A DNA stretch of 64,000 nt from Clostridia bacterium. GTDB taxonomy: Bacteria > Bacillota > Clostridia > Christensenellales > UMGS416. A model generated the notes under the pieces. That model was not told where the DNA came from. It ran no database searches and was given only the letters and a program-made list of their open reading frames with translations. The stretch is from contig JAFGUF010000001.1 in assembly GCA_016938675.1 (NCBI GenBank), forward strand, positions 1-64,000. Direction: 5' to 3'. The translations under genes and the position numbers were made by a program. Each line of letters opens with the position of its first letter. Position 1 is the first letter of the stretch. Shown one piece after another: positions 18,407-27,836 of this stretch.

Positions 18407-19085
18407 TTACTCCACATCCTATCGCAATTATTAAGTACACTATTAAAGCAGGGTAGAGCCTGCGCTTGTTGACCTGCCTGATAACGCCGAAAATAGCCGC
18501 TGCAAGAAATCCTCCTACAAGGCCAAACAAGTGTGCCATGTTATCAATATTGGGGAGAATGAATCCATAACCCAATGAAATTGCAGCTAAAATAAAAATC
18601 TGCTTACTGAATACATGCAAAAAGAACTGCTTATTGTATAGGTACACATAGAAGATTGCGCCTAAAATGCCGTATATCGCACCGGAGGCTCCAAGGCCGT
18701 TAGCAGAGCTGAAAGCATATGAGCCGAGGCTGCCTAATAGCCCTGCGAGAAGATAGATGAACAGGTAGTTTTTCCTGCCGTAGAGTGCCTCAGCGTGCTT
18801 GCCCCATATATAAAGCGCAATCATATTGAATCCGATATGTCTGATGTCAAGGTGCAGAAATACGCTCGTCATCAGCCGCCAGACTTCTCCTGATGAAATA
18901 AGGTCGTTGTTTTTAACGCCCAAATATGTAAGAATGCCTGTGTTGAAATATCCGTAAATAAGCTTGCCCGTAATCTGATCTGCCAGAAATATTACTGTAC
19001 ATATTGCGATGAGTATATATGTAACTATTGGCTTTTTACGATTAATATAGATAATATCTTTCGGCTGGTTTAAATTTTCTGTCAT
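18387..19085 (-). CDS. Rhomboid family intramembrane serine protease
   Basis: HIGFNMIALYIWG, GASGAIYGILGA catalytic Ser motif, NIDNMAHLFGLVGGF His motif. Confidence 0.93.
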   Translation of the reverse strand: MTENLNQPKDIIYINRKKPIVTYILIAICTVIFLADQITGKLIYGYFNTGILTYLGVKNNDLISSGEVWRLMTSVFLHLDIRHIGFNMIALYIWGKHAEALYGRKNYLFIYLLAGLLGSLGSYAFSSANGLGASGAIYGILGAIFYVYLYNKQFFLHVFSKQIFILAAISLGYGFILPNIDNMAHLFGLVGGFLAAAIFGVIRQVNKRRLYPALIVYLIIAIGCGVIGYVFN

Positions 19086-20269
19086 TTTTTTATTTCTTCC
19101 AGGAATTTTTCTATTCTGTCTAGTGCTTTATTGATGTTTTCTATGGATGAGGCGTATGAACAGCGAATAAAGCCCTCTCCACAGCTGCCGAAAGCAGTGC
19201 CGGGAACAACTGCGACCTTATGCTGCTTAAGAAGCATCTGGCAGAAATCCATACTTGAAAGCCCTGTGCTCTTTATGCAGGGGAAAACATAGAATGCTCC
19301 CTCAGGTTCAAAGCATTCAAGACCCATATCATTGAACCTTTTCACTATCAGTCTTCTTCTGCGGTTATATGAGCGCTTCATTTTCTCCACGCTGTCGAAA
19401 TTATCCTTAAGCCCCTGAGACATAGCCTCAGCAGCAGCTTTTTGTGATGTTATTGGCGCACAGAGCATAGTATACTGATGTATTTTCACCATAGCGGCGA
19501 CTATATCGGGATGCCCGCATGCGTACCCCAGCCGCCAACCTGTCATAGCAAATGCCTTTGAAAAGCCGGATAAAAGTACGACCCTGTCGTGAAGTGAAGG
19601 CCTCTGCGCTAGGCTTACATGCCTTGCCTCGGTGTAGGAAAGCTCTGCATAGACTTCATCAGATATTATAATAATATCTTTGTATTTTTCAAATACAGGG
19701 ACGAGCTTATCCAGGTCTTCCTGCGTCATAACGGCGCCTGTAGGGTTATTGGGGTAGGGCATTATTATTGCCTTCGTTTTTGGGGTTATGGCACTCTCTA
19801 AAGCCTGTGGTGTAATTTTGAATTTATTTTCCATTCCTGTTACTACTGGCACAGGTATGCCTCCCGCCAAAGAAACACCAGGAGCGTAGCTAACATATGA
19901 AGGCTCCGGGATTAAGATCTCTTCACCGGGGCGGACTATGGAACGAAGCGCCACGTCTATTCCTTCGCTGGCACCTACCGTTATAAGTATCTGGTCGGTG
20001 GGCGAATAACTAAGAGCAAAGCGTTTTTTTAGGTATTTTGACACTTGATTTCTAAGCTCAAGGGTTCCCCAGTTGGAAGTATAGTGCGTTTCTCCCTGCT
20101 CAAGTGAATAAATAGCAGCCTCTCTTATATTCCAAGGGGTTACAAAATCCGGCTCGCCGACGCCAAGGCTTATTGCGCCTTCCATCTGCGTAACTATATC
20201 GAAAAAGGCGCGTATTCCGCTGGGAGGCAGGTTAACAACCGTCTCATTTAAATATTTCGTCATACTCAA
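19082..20269 (-). CDS. Class I/II PLP-dependent aminotransferase
   Basis: SLGVGEPDFVTPWNIREA, PYPNNPTGA, SGFSKAFAMTGWRLGY. Confidence 0.94.
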   Translation of the reverse strand: MSMTKYLNETVVNLPPSGIRAFFDIVTQMEGAISLGVGEPDFVTPWNIREAAIYSLEQGETHYTSNWGTLELRNQVSKYLKKRFALSYSPTDQILITVGASEGIDVALRSIVRPGEEILIPEPSYVSYAPGVSLAGGIPVPVVTGMENKFKITPQALESAITPKTKAIIMPYPNNPTGAVMTQEDLDKLVPVFEKYKDIIIISDEVYAELSYTEARHVSLAQRPSLHDRVVLLSGFSKAFAMTGWRLGYACGHPDIVAAMVKIHQYTMLCAPITSQKAAAEAMSQGLKDNFDSVEKMKRSYNRRRRLIVKRFNDMGLECFEPEGAFYVFPCIKSTGLSSMDFCQMLLKQHKVAVVPGTAFGSCGEGFIRCSYASSIENINKALDRIEKFLEEIKK

Positions 20270-20754
20270 GGCGAAACAACCAGCCTTTCGTCAGTATTGT
20301 CATCCAGCACTACGCCGTCTTCCTTGTAGCGCTTCAGTACGAAGTGAGTGGCAGTTGAAAGCACACCGTCTATTGTAGAGAGCTTTTCAGAAACGAAGGA
20401 CGCCACCTGTCTTAGATTATCGCCGGAAATCAAAACCATTAAGTCATATGTACCTGACATAAGGTATACGGATTTGACCTCGTCAAATTTATATATACGT
20501 TTTGCGATTGATTCAAATCCTCTGTCTCTTTGCGGAGTCACTTTGACTTCAATAATCGCTTCAACGCTGTGGCTGTCTGTCTTGTCCCAGTTGATCATGG
20601 CGTGATATTTAACAATTATATTGTCGCTTTTTAGCTCTGCGATGTATTTTTCGACTTTCTTTTCCTCTATACCCAGCATAAGGGCTATCTTATCGGTAGG
20701 GGTAAGTGCGTCTTCATACAATATTTCGAGGATTTCTTCTTTTATACTGTTCAT
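20266..20754 (-). CDS. Lrp/AsnC family transcriptional regulator
   Basis: N-terminal HTH plus AsnC ligand-binding domain; overlaps the aminotransferase gene by 4 nt. Confidence 0.88.
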   Translation of the reverse strand: MNSIKEEILEILYEDALTPTDKIALMLGIEEKKVEKYIAELKSDNIIVKYHAMINWDKTDSHSVEAIIEVKVTPQRDRGFESIAKRIYKFDEVKSVYLMSGTYDLMVLISGDNLRQVASFVSEKLSTIDGVLSTATHFVLKRYKEDGVVLDDNTDERLVVSP

Positions 20755-20826
20755 ATCATCTGCCTCTCATTTTTTATTAATTTTTTTATTATAACCGAAT
20801 TAACCCCTGTGTTCAATCATTTATTA

Positions 20827-22089
20827 TTAATTATCTTTTGGCTTGGGCGGGACAGGATAATCATACTCATCAAGTAATGTGCGTGACAAAACGCCTCCAG
20901 TATCATTGGCGTACACTCTGTATACCTTTACATTATAGACCAGATCGTGCTGCTCAATGACGCTTTTAACATAAGTATAATTAATTGGTTCAGAATTATA
21001 TATTTTGCACACAAGCTGGTTTGTGCCGTTTAAATCACTATAGGAAAGAGCAAATATAACCGGATGGTCAAAATTATTGGTAATAACTAAATCCTTGCCG
21101 CTGTCAAGCACAGCCTCCTGCCCATATGGATAAATTGCCATGTCACTGTTTATATATGTCGATGTATGATGCTCAGTTACTTCCAGCCCAAGCTGCAGAG
21201 CGCAGCCATAGATCACGGAAGATATGTGAATCTTTTTAATGCTGTTCACTATGGAGTTGTATTCATCGAAATGAATAAATTCTTTTATACTTATGCTTTG
21301 ACCCGGCATAACCAAAGCTGGCTGAGCAAGCTCGGCTGCGCGAGGCAGGTCAATTGTGGAATAATAGAACTTCCCATCCTCAATAACAGGGAAAAACTGT
21401 GCGTATTCAGCGGGGGCGTTTGCCATCTTTTGCAGGCTTTCTGTTGATATGACGGGCTCAATAACCTCCATAACTGCATATATTGAGGATTCTCCGTTCG
21501 CCAGAGCATGCTGAAGCAGTGTTGCAGTCTCCCGAATGTTAATCTGGTATCCTATCTGGCTTGGGGATATGGTAAGCATCAGCTTATCATCTTCTATGCT
21601 GTAGTCAATCAGCTGTGCATCTACTGGCGCAGTATAGAAAAGGTGCTGGTTCATTTCAATTAAGTTATATATTTTCTGCCAGTTAATAATAACAGATGTT
21701 TCTATGTTTACCGGAGAAAACTTCATTTTAAGAAAGTCGAAATATGTTATTGGAAGGTTTTCTCTATTGGCATTGTATATCTGTTCTGTTATTTTATCTA
21801 CATCCACATCGGCAACATCTTCAGCAAAGATTTCAATAATTGTATCGCCGTTTATTATTTTTGCGCTGTTATTAAGTAAATAGGAGGACAACTCATCAGA
21901 AATTTTCTGTGCAGCCTCTTCTTTTGCCATGCCGCCCAAATAAAAACCGTCCGCATATACACCGGGCATTATTTTGTCGCCGGATATCTGATAGGAGAAT
22001 AATACTATCTGTGACAGCACAGAAACGAGTATAACAAAAACCATAAGTGTGGAAAAAAGAATGATTTTTTTAATGCTGCTCATTTTCAT
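20827..22089 (-). CDS. VanW-like/peptidoglycan-binding-4-like exported protein
   Basis: N-terminal TM, 'PGVYADGFYLGGMAKEEAAQKISDEL' repeat, C-terminal VanW-like 'LVITNNFDHPVIF'. Likely start MKMSSIKK (22089). Confidence 0.6.
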   Translation of the reverse strand: MKMSSIKKIILFSTLMVFVILVSVLSQIVLFSYQISGDKIMPGVYADGFYLGGMAKEEAAQKISDELSSYLLNNSAKIINGDTIIEIFAEDVADVDVDKITEQIYNANRENLPITYFDFLKMKFSPVNIETSVIINWQKIYNLIEMNQHLFYTAPVDAQLIDYSIEDDKLMLTISPSQIGYQINIRETATLLQHALANGESSIYAVMEVIEPVISTESLQKMANAPAEYAQFFPVIEDGKFYYSTIDLPRAAELAQPALVMPGQSISIKEFIHFDEYNSIVNSIKKIHISSVIYGCALQLGLEVTEHHTSTYINSDMAIYPYGQEAVLDSGKDLVITNNFDHPVIFALSYSDLNGTNQLVCKIYNSEPINYTYVKSVIEQHDLVYNVKVYRVYANDTGGVLSRTLLDEYDYPVPPKPKDN

Positions 22090-22207
22090 AAGGCTATTAT
22101 ATAGTAAAATAGATTTTATTGGAAGATAATATTGGATTAAGCGAAATATATTTGTTTGCATGAAAATGTCGCAGATGCTATAATCAAAGCTGATTTTAAA
22201 AGTTAGA

Positions 22208-22600
22208 TTGAATAAAGCAGGTGTTTTTATTAAAAAATTTGCTAAAAAAAAGGATATACTTATAGCATCGCTGATTCTAATAAGTGCGTTTATTTTGGCG
22301 ATTATTTTTTGGTTCAGTCCATTTGAGGGTCAGCTGTATGCCTGTATATATATAGATGGCGAATTTATTGAAAGCATTCCCTTGCAGGAAGAGCTATTGC
22401 AGGAAGAGATAAAAACACAGTATGGCACAAACGTACTGATGATACTTGACAACAAAGTGTATATTAAGGAGTCTGACTGCACATATCAGCAGTGTGTAAA
22501 TTCAGGCTCAATATCCCGTCCGGCTCAGGCTATTGTATGCGCTCCTCATAGCTTGGTTATCACCATTGAGGACGCTGAAAGCGTAGGAAGACACAGATGA
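22208..22600 (+). CDS. NusG domain II-containing protein
   Basis: TM then 'ACIYIDGEFIESIPL...CTYQQCVNSGSISRPAQAIVCAPHSLVITI'. Confidence 0.85.
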   Translation: MNKAGVFIKKFAKKKDILIASLILISAFILAIIFWFSPFEGQLYACIYIDGEFIESIPLQEELLQEEIKTQYGTNVLMILDNKVYIKESDCTYQQCVNSGSISRPAQAIVCAPHSLVITIEDAESVGRHR

Positions 22601-23136
22601 GCAAAAACGCCAGAAACCATACGGGAACAAATAGGAAAGCAGCGATTTTAGGCATCCTTGTAATAGTGTTTTTTCTGCTAGAGCACTTTTTGCTGGGCGG
22701 AATCAAAATGACAGAAGGTGTCAAAATCGGCTTATACAATGCATTTATTATCCTGGCTATCATAAAATTCGGGCCTAAATACGGATTTATATTATTTTTT
22801 TTAAAGCTGTTGACGGGGATAGTTGCAACATCTGCGGCACTTTTATATCCGCTTTGCGGCGGGATAATAAGTGTGGCTGCTATGTCAGCAATAAATAGCA
22901 TCTTCAAGGAGAAAATCGGATATCTGGGTATAGGAATAACGGGAGCTGCAGCATATAACATCACTGTATACATTGCCGCTGCTGTTTCATTATCCAGTGC
23001 TGCTATATTATATAATCTGCCTGCCGCTCTTTTATTGAGTGTTTTATTCGGCTCTGTGACCGGTGCAATTGCATACCTTACGAGCAAAGTGATGAATTTG
23101 AGCAGGACAAACGGAGGAAAAAATGAAGAAATTTAA
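22597..23136 (+). CDS. Gx transporter family protein (heptaprenyl diphosphate synthase component I-like)
   Basis: Multi-TM; overlaps the NusG-II gene; G-rich TM segments, 'FGPKYGFILFFLKLLTG'. Confidence 0.8.
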   Translation: MSKNARNHTGTNRKAAILGILVIVFFLLEHFLLGGIKMTEGVKIGLYNAFIILAIIKFGPKYGFILFFLKLLTGIVATSAALLYPLCGGIISVAAMSAINSIFKEKIGYLGIGITGAAAYNITVYIAAAVSLSSAAILYNLPAALLLSVLFGSVTGAIAYLTSKVMNLSRTNGGKNEEI

Positions 23137-24064
23137 AAAAGCATCAGTAATTATTCTGACGGTATTGATTGTAATCTTCTCAATTACTTCTTATCTGACA
23201 GGTGTTGTAAGGCTAGGGCTTTTAAGCCCGGGTGCATACGCAAAGGTAATGCCTGCATTCAATGCCTATAACAGCCTTTATGATGGGTTTACAGATTATC
23301 TGCTCAGTCCGCTTGAAGCTATGACAATACCGGAGGAAATTCAGGGTGTACCTGAGGATTTGGTAGCGACTGCAATACCGCGGAAAGAATTCAACAAATT
23401 AGTAGGCAGGACAATAGGCGGAGGGCTGGGATGGCTGCTCTACAATCATGACGATGTCGATCTGCCGCTTAAATATTTTGCTGACAGTCTTTATACCACC
23501 ATAGCGAATGACGAAAGAGTAACAAACAGCTCAACAAATATAAAAGCAACGATGGAGGCCATTGTATCCCAGAGGATAGAAATATTTGTTCCTAATGACG
23601 AATACGAGCAGAACTTCAGAGGATACTTATACTATTTTTTATCAGCCGGAGATCAGAAGCTAAAAGACTGGTATGATTATTGGGTGGATGTATTTTTCTA
23701 TTACTATGGCATCAGGCTGAGCATCGGAACTATAATATCCTTTGCGCTGCTATTGCTGCTTCTTACCGGGCTATTTTTCCTGACAAAAGAAAACAGGAGC
23801 ACCTTTTATGGCTTGGTTAAGAGGTTATGCTTCGTATACGCCATAATCAACGTAGTTATTGCACTGGTATTGCTTGTTTTGCCTCTGCTTGCCAAAATAA
23901 TCGGCCCAATGCAGAAGTATTCGGACTATATTCAGTTTGCAAAGGGCATTACTAATTCTTTTGCACTGATTGCTGTTTTCTACGCGCTTATACTTGGCGC
24001 TCTTGCTGTTGGAGCTGGAATCCTTAAAAACAAGGAAGTAAAGAGTAAATCGGTCTCTGAATAA
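23123..24064 (+). CDS. Hypothetical membrane protein
   Basis: 313 aa, N-terminal TM, extracytoplasmic domain, C-terminal TMs; overlaps the upstream gene. Confidence 0.7.
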   Translation: MKKFKKASVIILTVLIVIFSITSYLTGVVRLGLLSPGAYAKVMPAFNAYNSLYDGFTDYLLSPLEAMTIPEEIQGVPEDLVATAIPRKEFNKLVGRTIGGGLGWLLYNHDDVDLPLKYFADSLYTTIANDERVTNSSTNIKATMEAIVSQRIEIFVPNDEYEQNFRGYLYYFLSAGDQKLKDWYDYWVDVFFYYYGIRLSIGTIISFALLLLLLTGLFFLTKENRSTFYGLVKRLCFVYAIINVVIALVLLVLPLLAKIIGPMQKYSDYIQFAKGITNSFALIAVFYALILGALAVGAGILKNKEVKSKSVSE

Positions 24065-24165
24065 CAAAGTATAAAAAACATCTTGAAATGATTCAGCTTT
24101 AAAATTAACAGTTTGTTCATCTGTTATTCGACACTAAAGATCATATAATCGACAAGCATCGACAC

Positions 24166-24197
24166 AAAGCTCCGCAATATTAGATTGCGGAGCTTTT
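24166..24197 (+). terminator. Intrinsic terminator
   Basis: AAAGCTCCGCAATattagATTGCGGAGCTTTT. Confidence 0.8.
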
Positions 24198-24264
24198 ATT
24201 GATATTGAAGTATAATCGTTCATTCTATACAATTGAATTATCTGTTAGAATTGAGTGAACTATT

Positions 24265-24966
24265 GTGAATAAAAATGAGACAAAAACAAAAATAAAAAGT
24301 ATTGCTGATAAAAAAGATGAAGGCCCAGGGCTAAGTGAAGACAGCAAAAGACATAAAATAATTGAGCATGAAATCAAGAATCATATCACAGTAATTGCTT
24401 CACTTATTGAGAAAATAGAAAATTATTCTCTCAATGTAGATTTCAAAAAAGATATTAGCTACATAAAAACTGCGTTGAATGCGTGTGAAAACCTGATTAC
24501 TGCTTCTAGTCAAAATAGCGATACGAGAAATACTATTATAAATGTTCATTGGCTGCTAAAAGAGACAGCTGATATTTTTTCGGGCAACAAAAGAAGACTT
24601 TTCAAAACAAAACTTCATGCAAAAAGCCATTTATTTTTTGGAAACAGAGACATAATAAAAAGTGCACTGAATAACATCATTATTAATGCTGTGCAGGCTC
24701 AACGCAAAAAAGGCAGTATAATTATAAAAACATACAATAAAAAAGAAGAAATGTATATAGAGATAAAAGACAAAGGGACGGGCATAAAAGCAGAACTATT
24801 GCAGGATATTTTTCTGCAGGGATTTACGACAAAAACAGGCGGGAGCGGCATTGGGCTGTATTCTGTAAAGCAAAACATTGAATCCTGCGGAGGCAGGATA
24901 ATGGTGATATCAAAAGAGGGCAAGGGGACAAAGTTCACAATAATATTGCCCGTCTATATTGAATAG
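24265..24966 (+). CDS. Soluble sensor histidine kinase (GTG start)
   Basis: H-box 'EHEIKNHITVIASLIEKI'; 'NIIINAVQAQ', 'DKGTGI', 'GGSGIGLYSVKQNIES'; no TM or recognisable sensor domain. Confidence 0.9.
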   Translation: MNKNETKTKIKSIADKKDEGPGLSEDSKRHKIIEHEIKNHITVIASLIEKIENYSLNVDFKKDISYIKTALNACENLITASSQNSDTRNTIINVHWLLKETADIFSGNKRRLFKTKLHAKSHLFFGNRDIIKSALNNIIINAVQAQRKKGSIIIKTYNKKEEMYIEIKDKGTGIKAELLQDIFLQGFTTKTGGSGIGLYSVKQNIESCGGRIMVISKEGKGTKFTIILPVYIE

Positions 24967-24987
24967 ATGGTGAAATAGGTATACAAT

Positions 24988-25452
24988 TTGTATGTAATAG
25001 AAAAGGAAAGATATAATATGTTACATGCAAGTGATCTGGATATGGCAATAGACCTTAGGGATAACCACGGCTATACCCTTGCTATTGTACGAGATGGAAA
25101 TATTCTTTTTAAAAGCAAGGAGAAGGGCATTCTTCCCCTATATCTTGCTTTCAATACAGCACACAACTATTCCGATGCCTGTGCGGCAGACAAAATAACG
25201 GGGAAAGGCGCTGCAATGTTTATAAAAGCACTTGGCGTTACTGACCTTGACACGCTTGTTATCAGCCAAAGTGCGTTCGATTATTTACAAGCATCCGAAG
25301 TTGTGGTATCATATACCAAGCTTGTTGAGTATATTTCAAACAGGACAAATGACGGAAAGTGCCCGGTCGAAACCATGGCAGAAAATTCGTCGGACTTTGA
25401 TATGCTTTTATATGATGTTAAAAGATTTTTGAAAAAATTGGAGCTCATATAA
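24988..25452 (+). CDS. DUF1893 domain-containing protein
   Basis: 'TLAIVRDGNILFKSKEKGILPLYLAF..DKITGKGAAMFIKALGV'. Confidence 0.85.
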   Translation: MYVIEKERYNMLHASDLDMAIDLRDNHGYTLAIVRDGNILFKSKEKGILPLYLAFNTAHNYSDACAADKITGKGAAMFIKALGVTDLDTLVISQSAFDYLQASEVVVSYTKLVEYISNRTNDGKCPVETMAENSSDFDMLLYDVKRFLKKLELI

Positions 25453-25866
25453 ATGGGGATTAAAATTGCTGTAATTGACGGAAAAGGCGGAGGCCTCGGC
25501 AAGGCAATCTGCGAAAAGATATCAGAGGTTATGAAGGAAGACACTAGGCTTTATGCCCTTGGAACCAATGCGGCCGCTACAATGGCAATGATGAAAGGCG
25601 GAGCAGGGGACGGAGCAACGGGCGAGAATGCAATTTGCCACATGTCCGGCCAAGTAGATATTATCGTAGGTTCAGTTGCGGTGCTGGTTGCCGACTCCAT
25701 GATGGGCGAAATAAGCCCGAAAATCGCCGCTGCTGTAGCAGGCAGCGAGGCTGAAAAGCTTCTGCTTCCGCTTCAGAAATGCGGAATTAACGTAGTCGGC
25801 GTAAAAGAAATGAGCATGAATGACATGCTTGCTGAAATTAAAAAAGAAATTTCGAAGAGATTGTAA
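25453..25866 (+). CDS. DUF3842 family protein
   Basis: MGIKIAVIDGKGGGLGKAICEKI; directly abuts the DUF1893 gene. Confidence 0.85.
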   Translation: MGIKIAVIDGKGGGLGKAICEKISEVMKEDTRLYALGTNAAATMAMMKGGAGDGATGENAICHMSGQVDIIVGSVAVLVADSMMGEISPKIAAAVAGSEAEKLLLPLQKCGINVVGVKEMSMNDMLAEIKKEISKRL

Positions 25867-25892
25867 AAAAATAAATATATAACGAATTACTG

Positions 25893-25934
25893 ACCACGAA
25901 GGTTGACGAAAATCAAAAACCATCGTGGTTTTTT
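25893..25934 (+). terminator. Terminator-like hairpin between the DUF3842 and ECF S-component genes
   Basis: ACCACGA...TCGTGGT followed by TTTTT. Confidence 0.6.
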
Positions 25935-25964
25935 ATTTGCTTAACTATTGTATTAGGAGAAGAA

Positions 25965-26516
25965 ATGAAAGAAAAAACTAAAAATTCGATTAAATTTACT
26001 ACACTTGCAGGATTGTTTATTGCACTCGGAATAGTCCTTCCTATAGCTTTCCATGCGCTGCCGGACGGAGGGAAGATATTTCTGCCTATGTTTTTGCCAG
26101 TTGTAATTGGTGCACTTTTTCTGCCTTGGCAGTACGCTTTGGCGGTAGGAGTCATCACTCCGATGCTCTCATGGTTGATTACCGGTATGCCTCCAATGGC
26201 ACCTTTGCCAATGAATATTATGCTGGCTATGCAGCTTGGAGTAACGTCATTATTGATAGCAGTATTTAAGAGCATGAAATGGTTCAATGAAAAGAGGCTT
26301 ATGATAATTATTGCGCTTATTCCATCATTGCTTATTGGCTTTGGCATAAGCGGCTCGGTGCTTAAGGCCGCCGTGGAGCTTTTCGGAGTAAAAGGCCCCG
26401 GTATGTGGGCATATATATCTGGTGCAGTGATTACAGGGCTGCCTGGAATAGCCGTACTGACTGTACTGGTTCCGGCAATTTACCTGATAATCAGAAAAAG
26501 AACACAGCTTAGTTGA
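25965..26516 (+). CDS. ECF transporter S component
   Basis: 'KFTTLAGLFIALGIVLPIAFHALPDGGKIFLPMFLPVVIGALFLPW', six-TM-like layout, 183 aa. Confidence 0.8.
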   Translation: MKEKTKNSIKFTTLAGLFIALGIVLPIAFHALPDGGKIFLPMFLPVVIGALFLPWQYALAVGVITPMLSWLITGMPPMAPLPMNIMLAMQLGVTSLLIAVFKSMKWFNEKRLMIIIALIPSLLIGFGISGSVLKAAVELFGVKGPGMWAYISGAVITGLPGIAVLTVLVPAIYLIIRKRTQLS

Positions 26517-26536
26517 GATAGATACTAAGGAGCAAA

Positions 26537-26581
26537 ATGATAAAAGGCCTGATTTGATTATTCAGATTGGGCCTTTATCAT
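26537..26581 (+). terminator. Intrinsic terminator
   Basis: ATGATAAAaGGCC...GGCCTTTATCAT. Confidence 0.65.
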
Positions 26582-26796
26582 ATTTAGAGGAAAACGATTT
26601 AGAAATTTTCTCTGATAAGGGGAACAACGATATAAGCTTATTATGGCATTTTCCATTGCTCTGTGTTAAAATATCAATCAATGGAAGATAAATAGATTTA
26701 CGCAGCCTTTGTTATTCAGAATATGTTTGCTCGTAGTACTCAAAAATAAATATATTGGGTTAGTGTATATTATATAAAGATGGAGAGAAAAATAAT

Positions 26797-27804
26797 TTGG
26801 GAAAAGATTTTACAAAAAGGCAGATTGAAGTAAGCTCAATTCAGGAGCTTACAGCAATGTTTGGCTCTTTTGATGAAAACGTAAAAATAATAGAAGAGCA
26901 GACAGGAGTAGTAATTAAAGCGCAGGACAGCACAATACAGATTGAAGGTGCTGACGAAGACGTAAAGGCCGCCTGTGATGTGCTGGCACAGCTGCAGGAG
27001 ATGCTGCGCAATAATCACGCAATAGAGAAGGAACGTATCCATTACGCCATAGAGCTGGCTAGGGAGGGCAACGCGGAGATGATATCCAAAATCATGTCCG
27101 ATGTCGTTCTAGTAACCCACAGAGGAAAGCAGATAAAGCCGAAAACTGTCCGCCAGCAAAGCTATGTGAAGAAAATGGAGAAGGATACAATTGTTTTTTC
27201 GGTGGGGCCAGCAGGAACCGGCAAAACGTATCTTGCCATGGCTATGGCTGTGCTTGCACTGAAAAATAAAGAAGTCTCCAGAATAATATTAACAAGGCCG
27301 GCAGTTGAGGCGGGAGAAAAGCTAGGTTTTCTTCCGGGAGACCTCCAGAACAAAGTCGACCCTTACTTAAGGCCATTATATGATGCGCTATATGATATGA
27401 TGGGCGCGGAAAAATACCAGTCATTGAGTGAAAAGGGGATAATTGAAGTTGCTCCGATGGCCTACATGCGCGGTAGAACCTTAAACGACGCATTTGTAAT
27501 ACTGGACGAGGCGCAGAACACCACCAAAGAGCAGATGAAAATGTTTCTTACGCGCCTAGGAGAAGGCTCAAAAATGGTTATAACCGGGGATATTACTCAA
27601 AGAGACCTGCCGGACGGAAAGGTCTCTGGACTGAGTGATGCTATTGAAGTACTGAAGGATGTTGAGGATATCGGAGTCGTATTCCTTACCGCGCAGGACG
27701 TGGTAAGGCACAATCTTGTAAGAAGCATAGTAAAAGCATACGATAAAAGGGAGAAGAAAGACCAATACAGGCAATCCCAGGGCAAACAGCAGCATAAAGG
27801 ATAA
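26797..27804 (+). CDS. phoH: PhoH family protein (TTG start)
   Basis: SVGPAGTGKTYLAMAMAV, LTRPAVEAGEKLGFLPGD, ILDEAQNTT, GDITQRDLP. Confidence 0.95.
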   Translation: MGKDFTKRQIEVSSIQELTAMFGSFDENVKIIEEQTGVVIKAQDSTIQIEGADEDVKAACDVLAQLQEMLRNNHAIEKERIHYAIELAREGNAEMISKIMSDVVLVTHRGKQIKPKTVRQQSYVKKMEKDTIVFSVGPAGTGKTYLAMAMAVLALKNKEVSRIILTRPAVEAGEKLGFLPGDLQNKVDPYLRPLYDALYDMMGAEKYQSLSEKGIIEVAPMAYMRGRTLNDAFVILDEAQNTTKEQMKMFLTRLGEGSKMVITGDITQRDLPDGKVSGLSDAIEVLKDVEDIGVVFLTAQDVVRHNLVRSIVKAYDKREKKDQYRQSQGKQQHKG

Positions 27805-27836
27805 TAATATATACTTATATTAAAGAGGATAATAAG

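Noticed and set aside
20827-22161. Full N-terminal extension MQTNIFRLIQYYLPIKSILLYNSL of the VanW-like ORF
   Set aside because: A more plausible start with an N-terminal TM is MKMSSIKK (22089); the upstream part looks like intergenic sequence.
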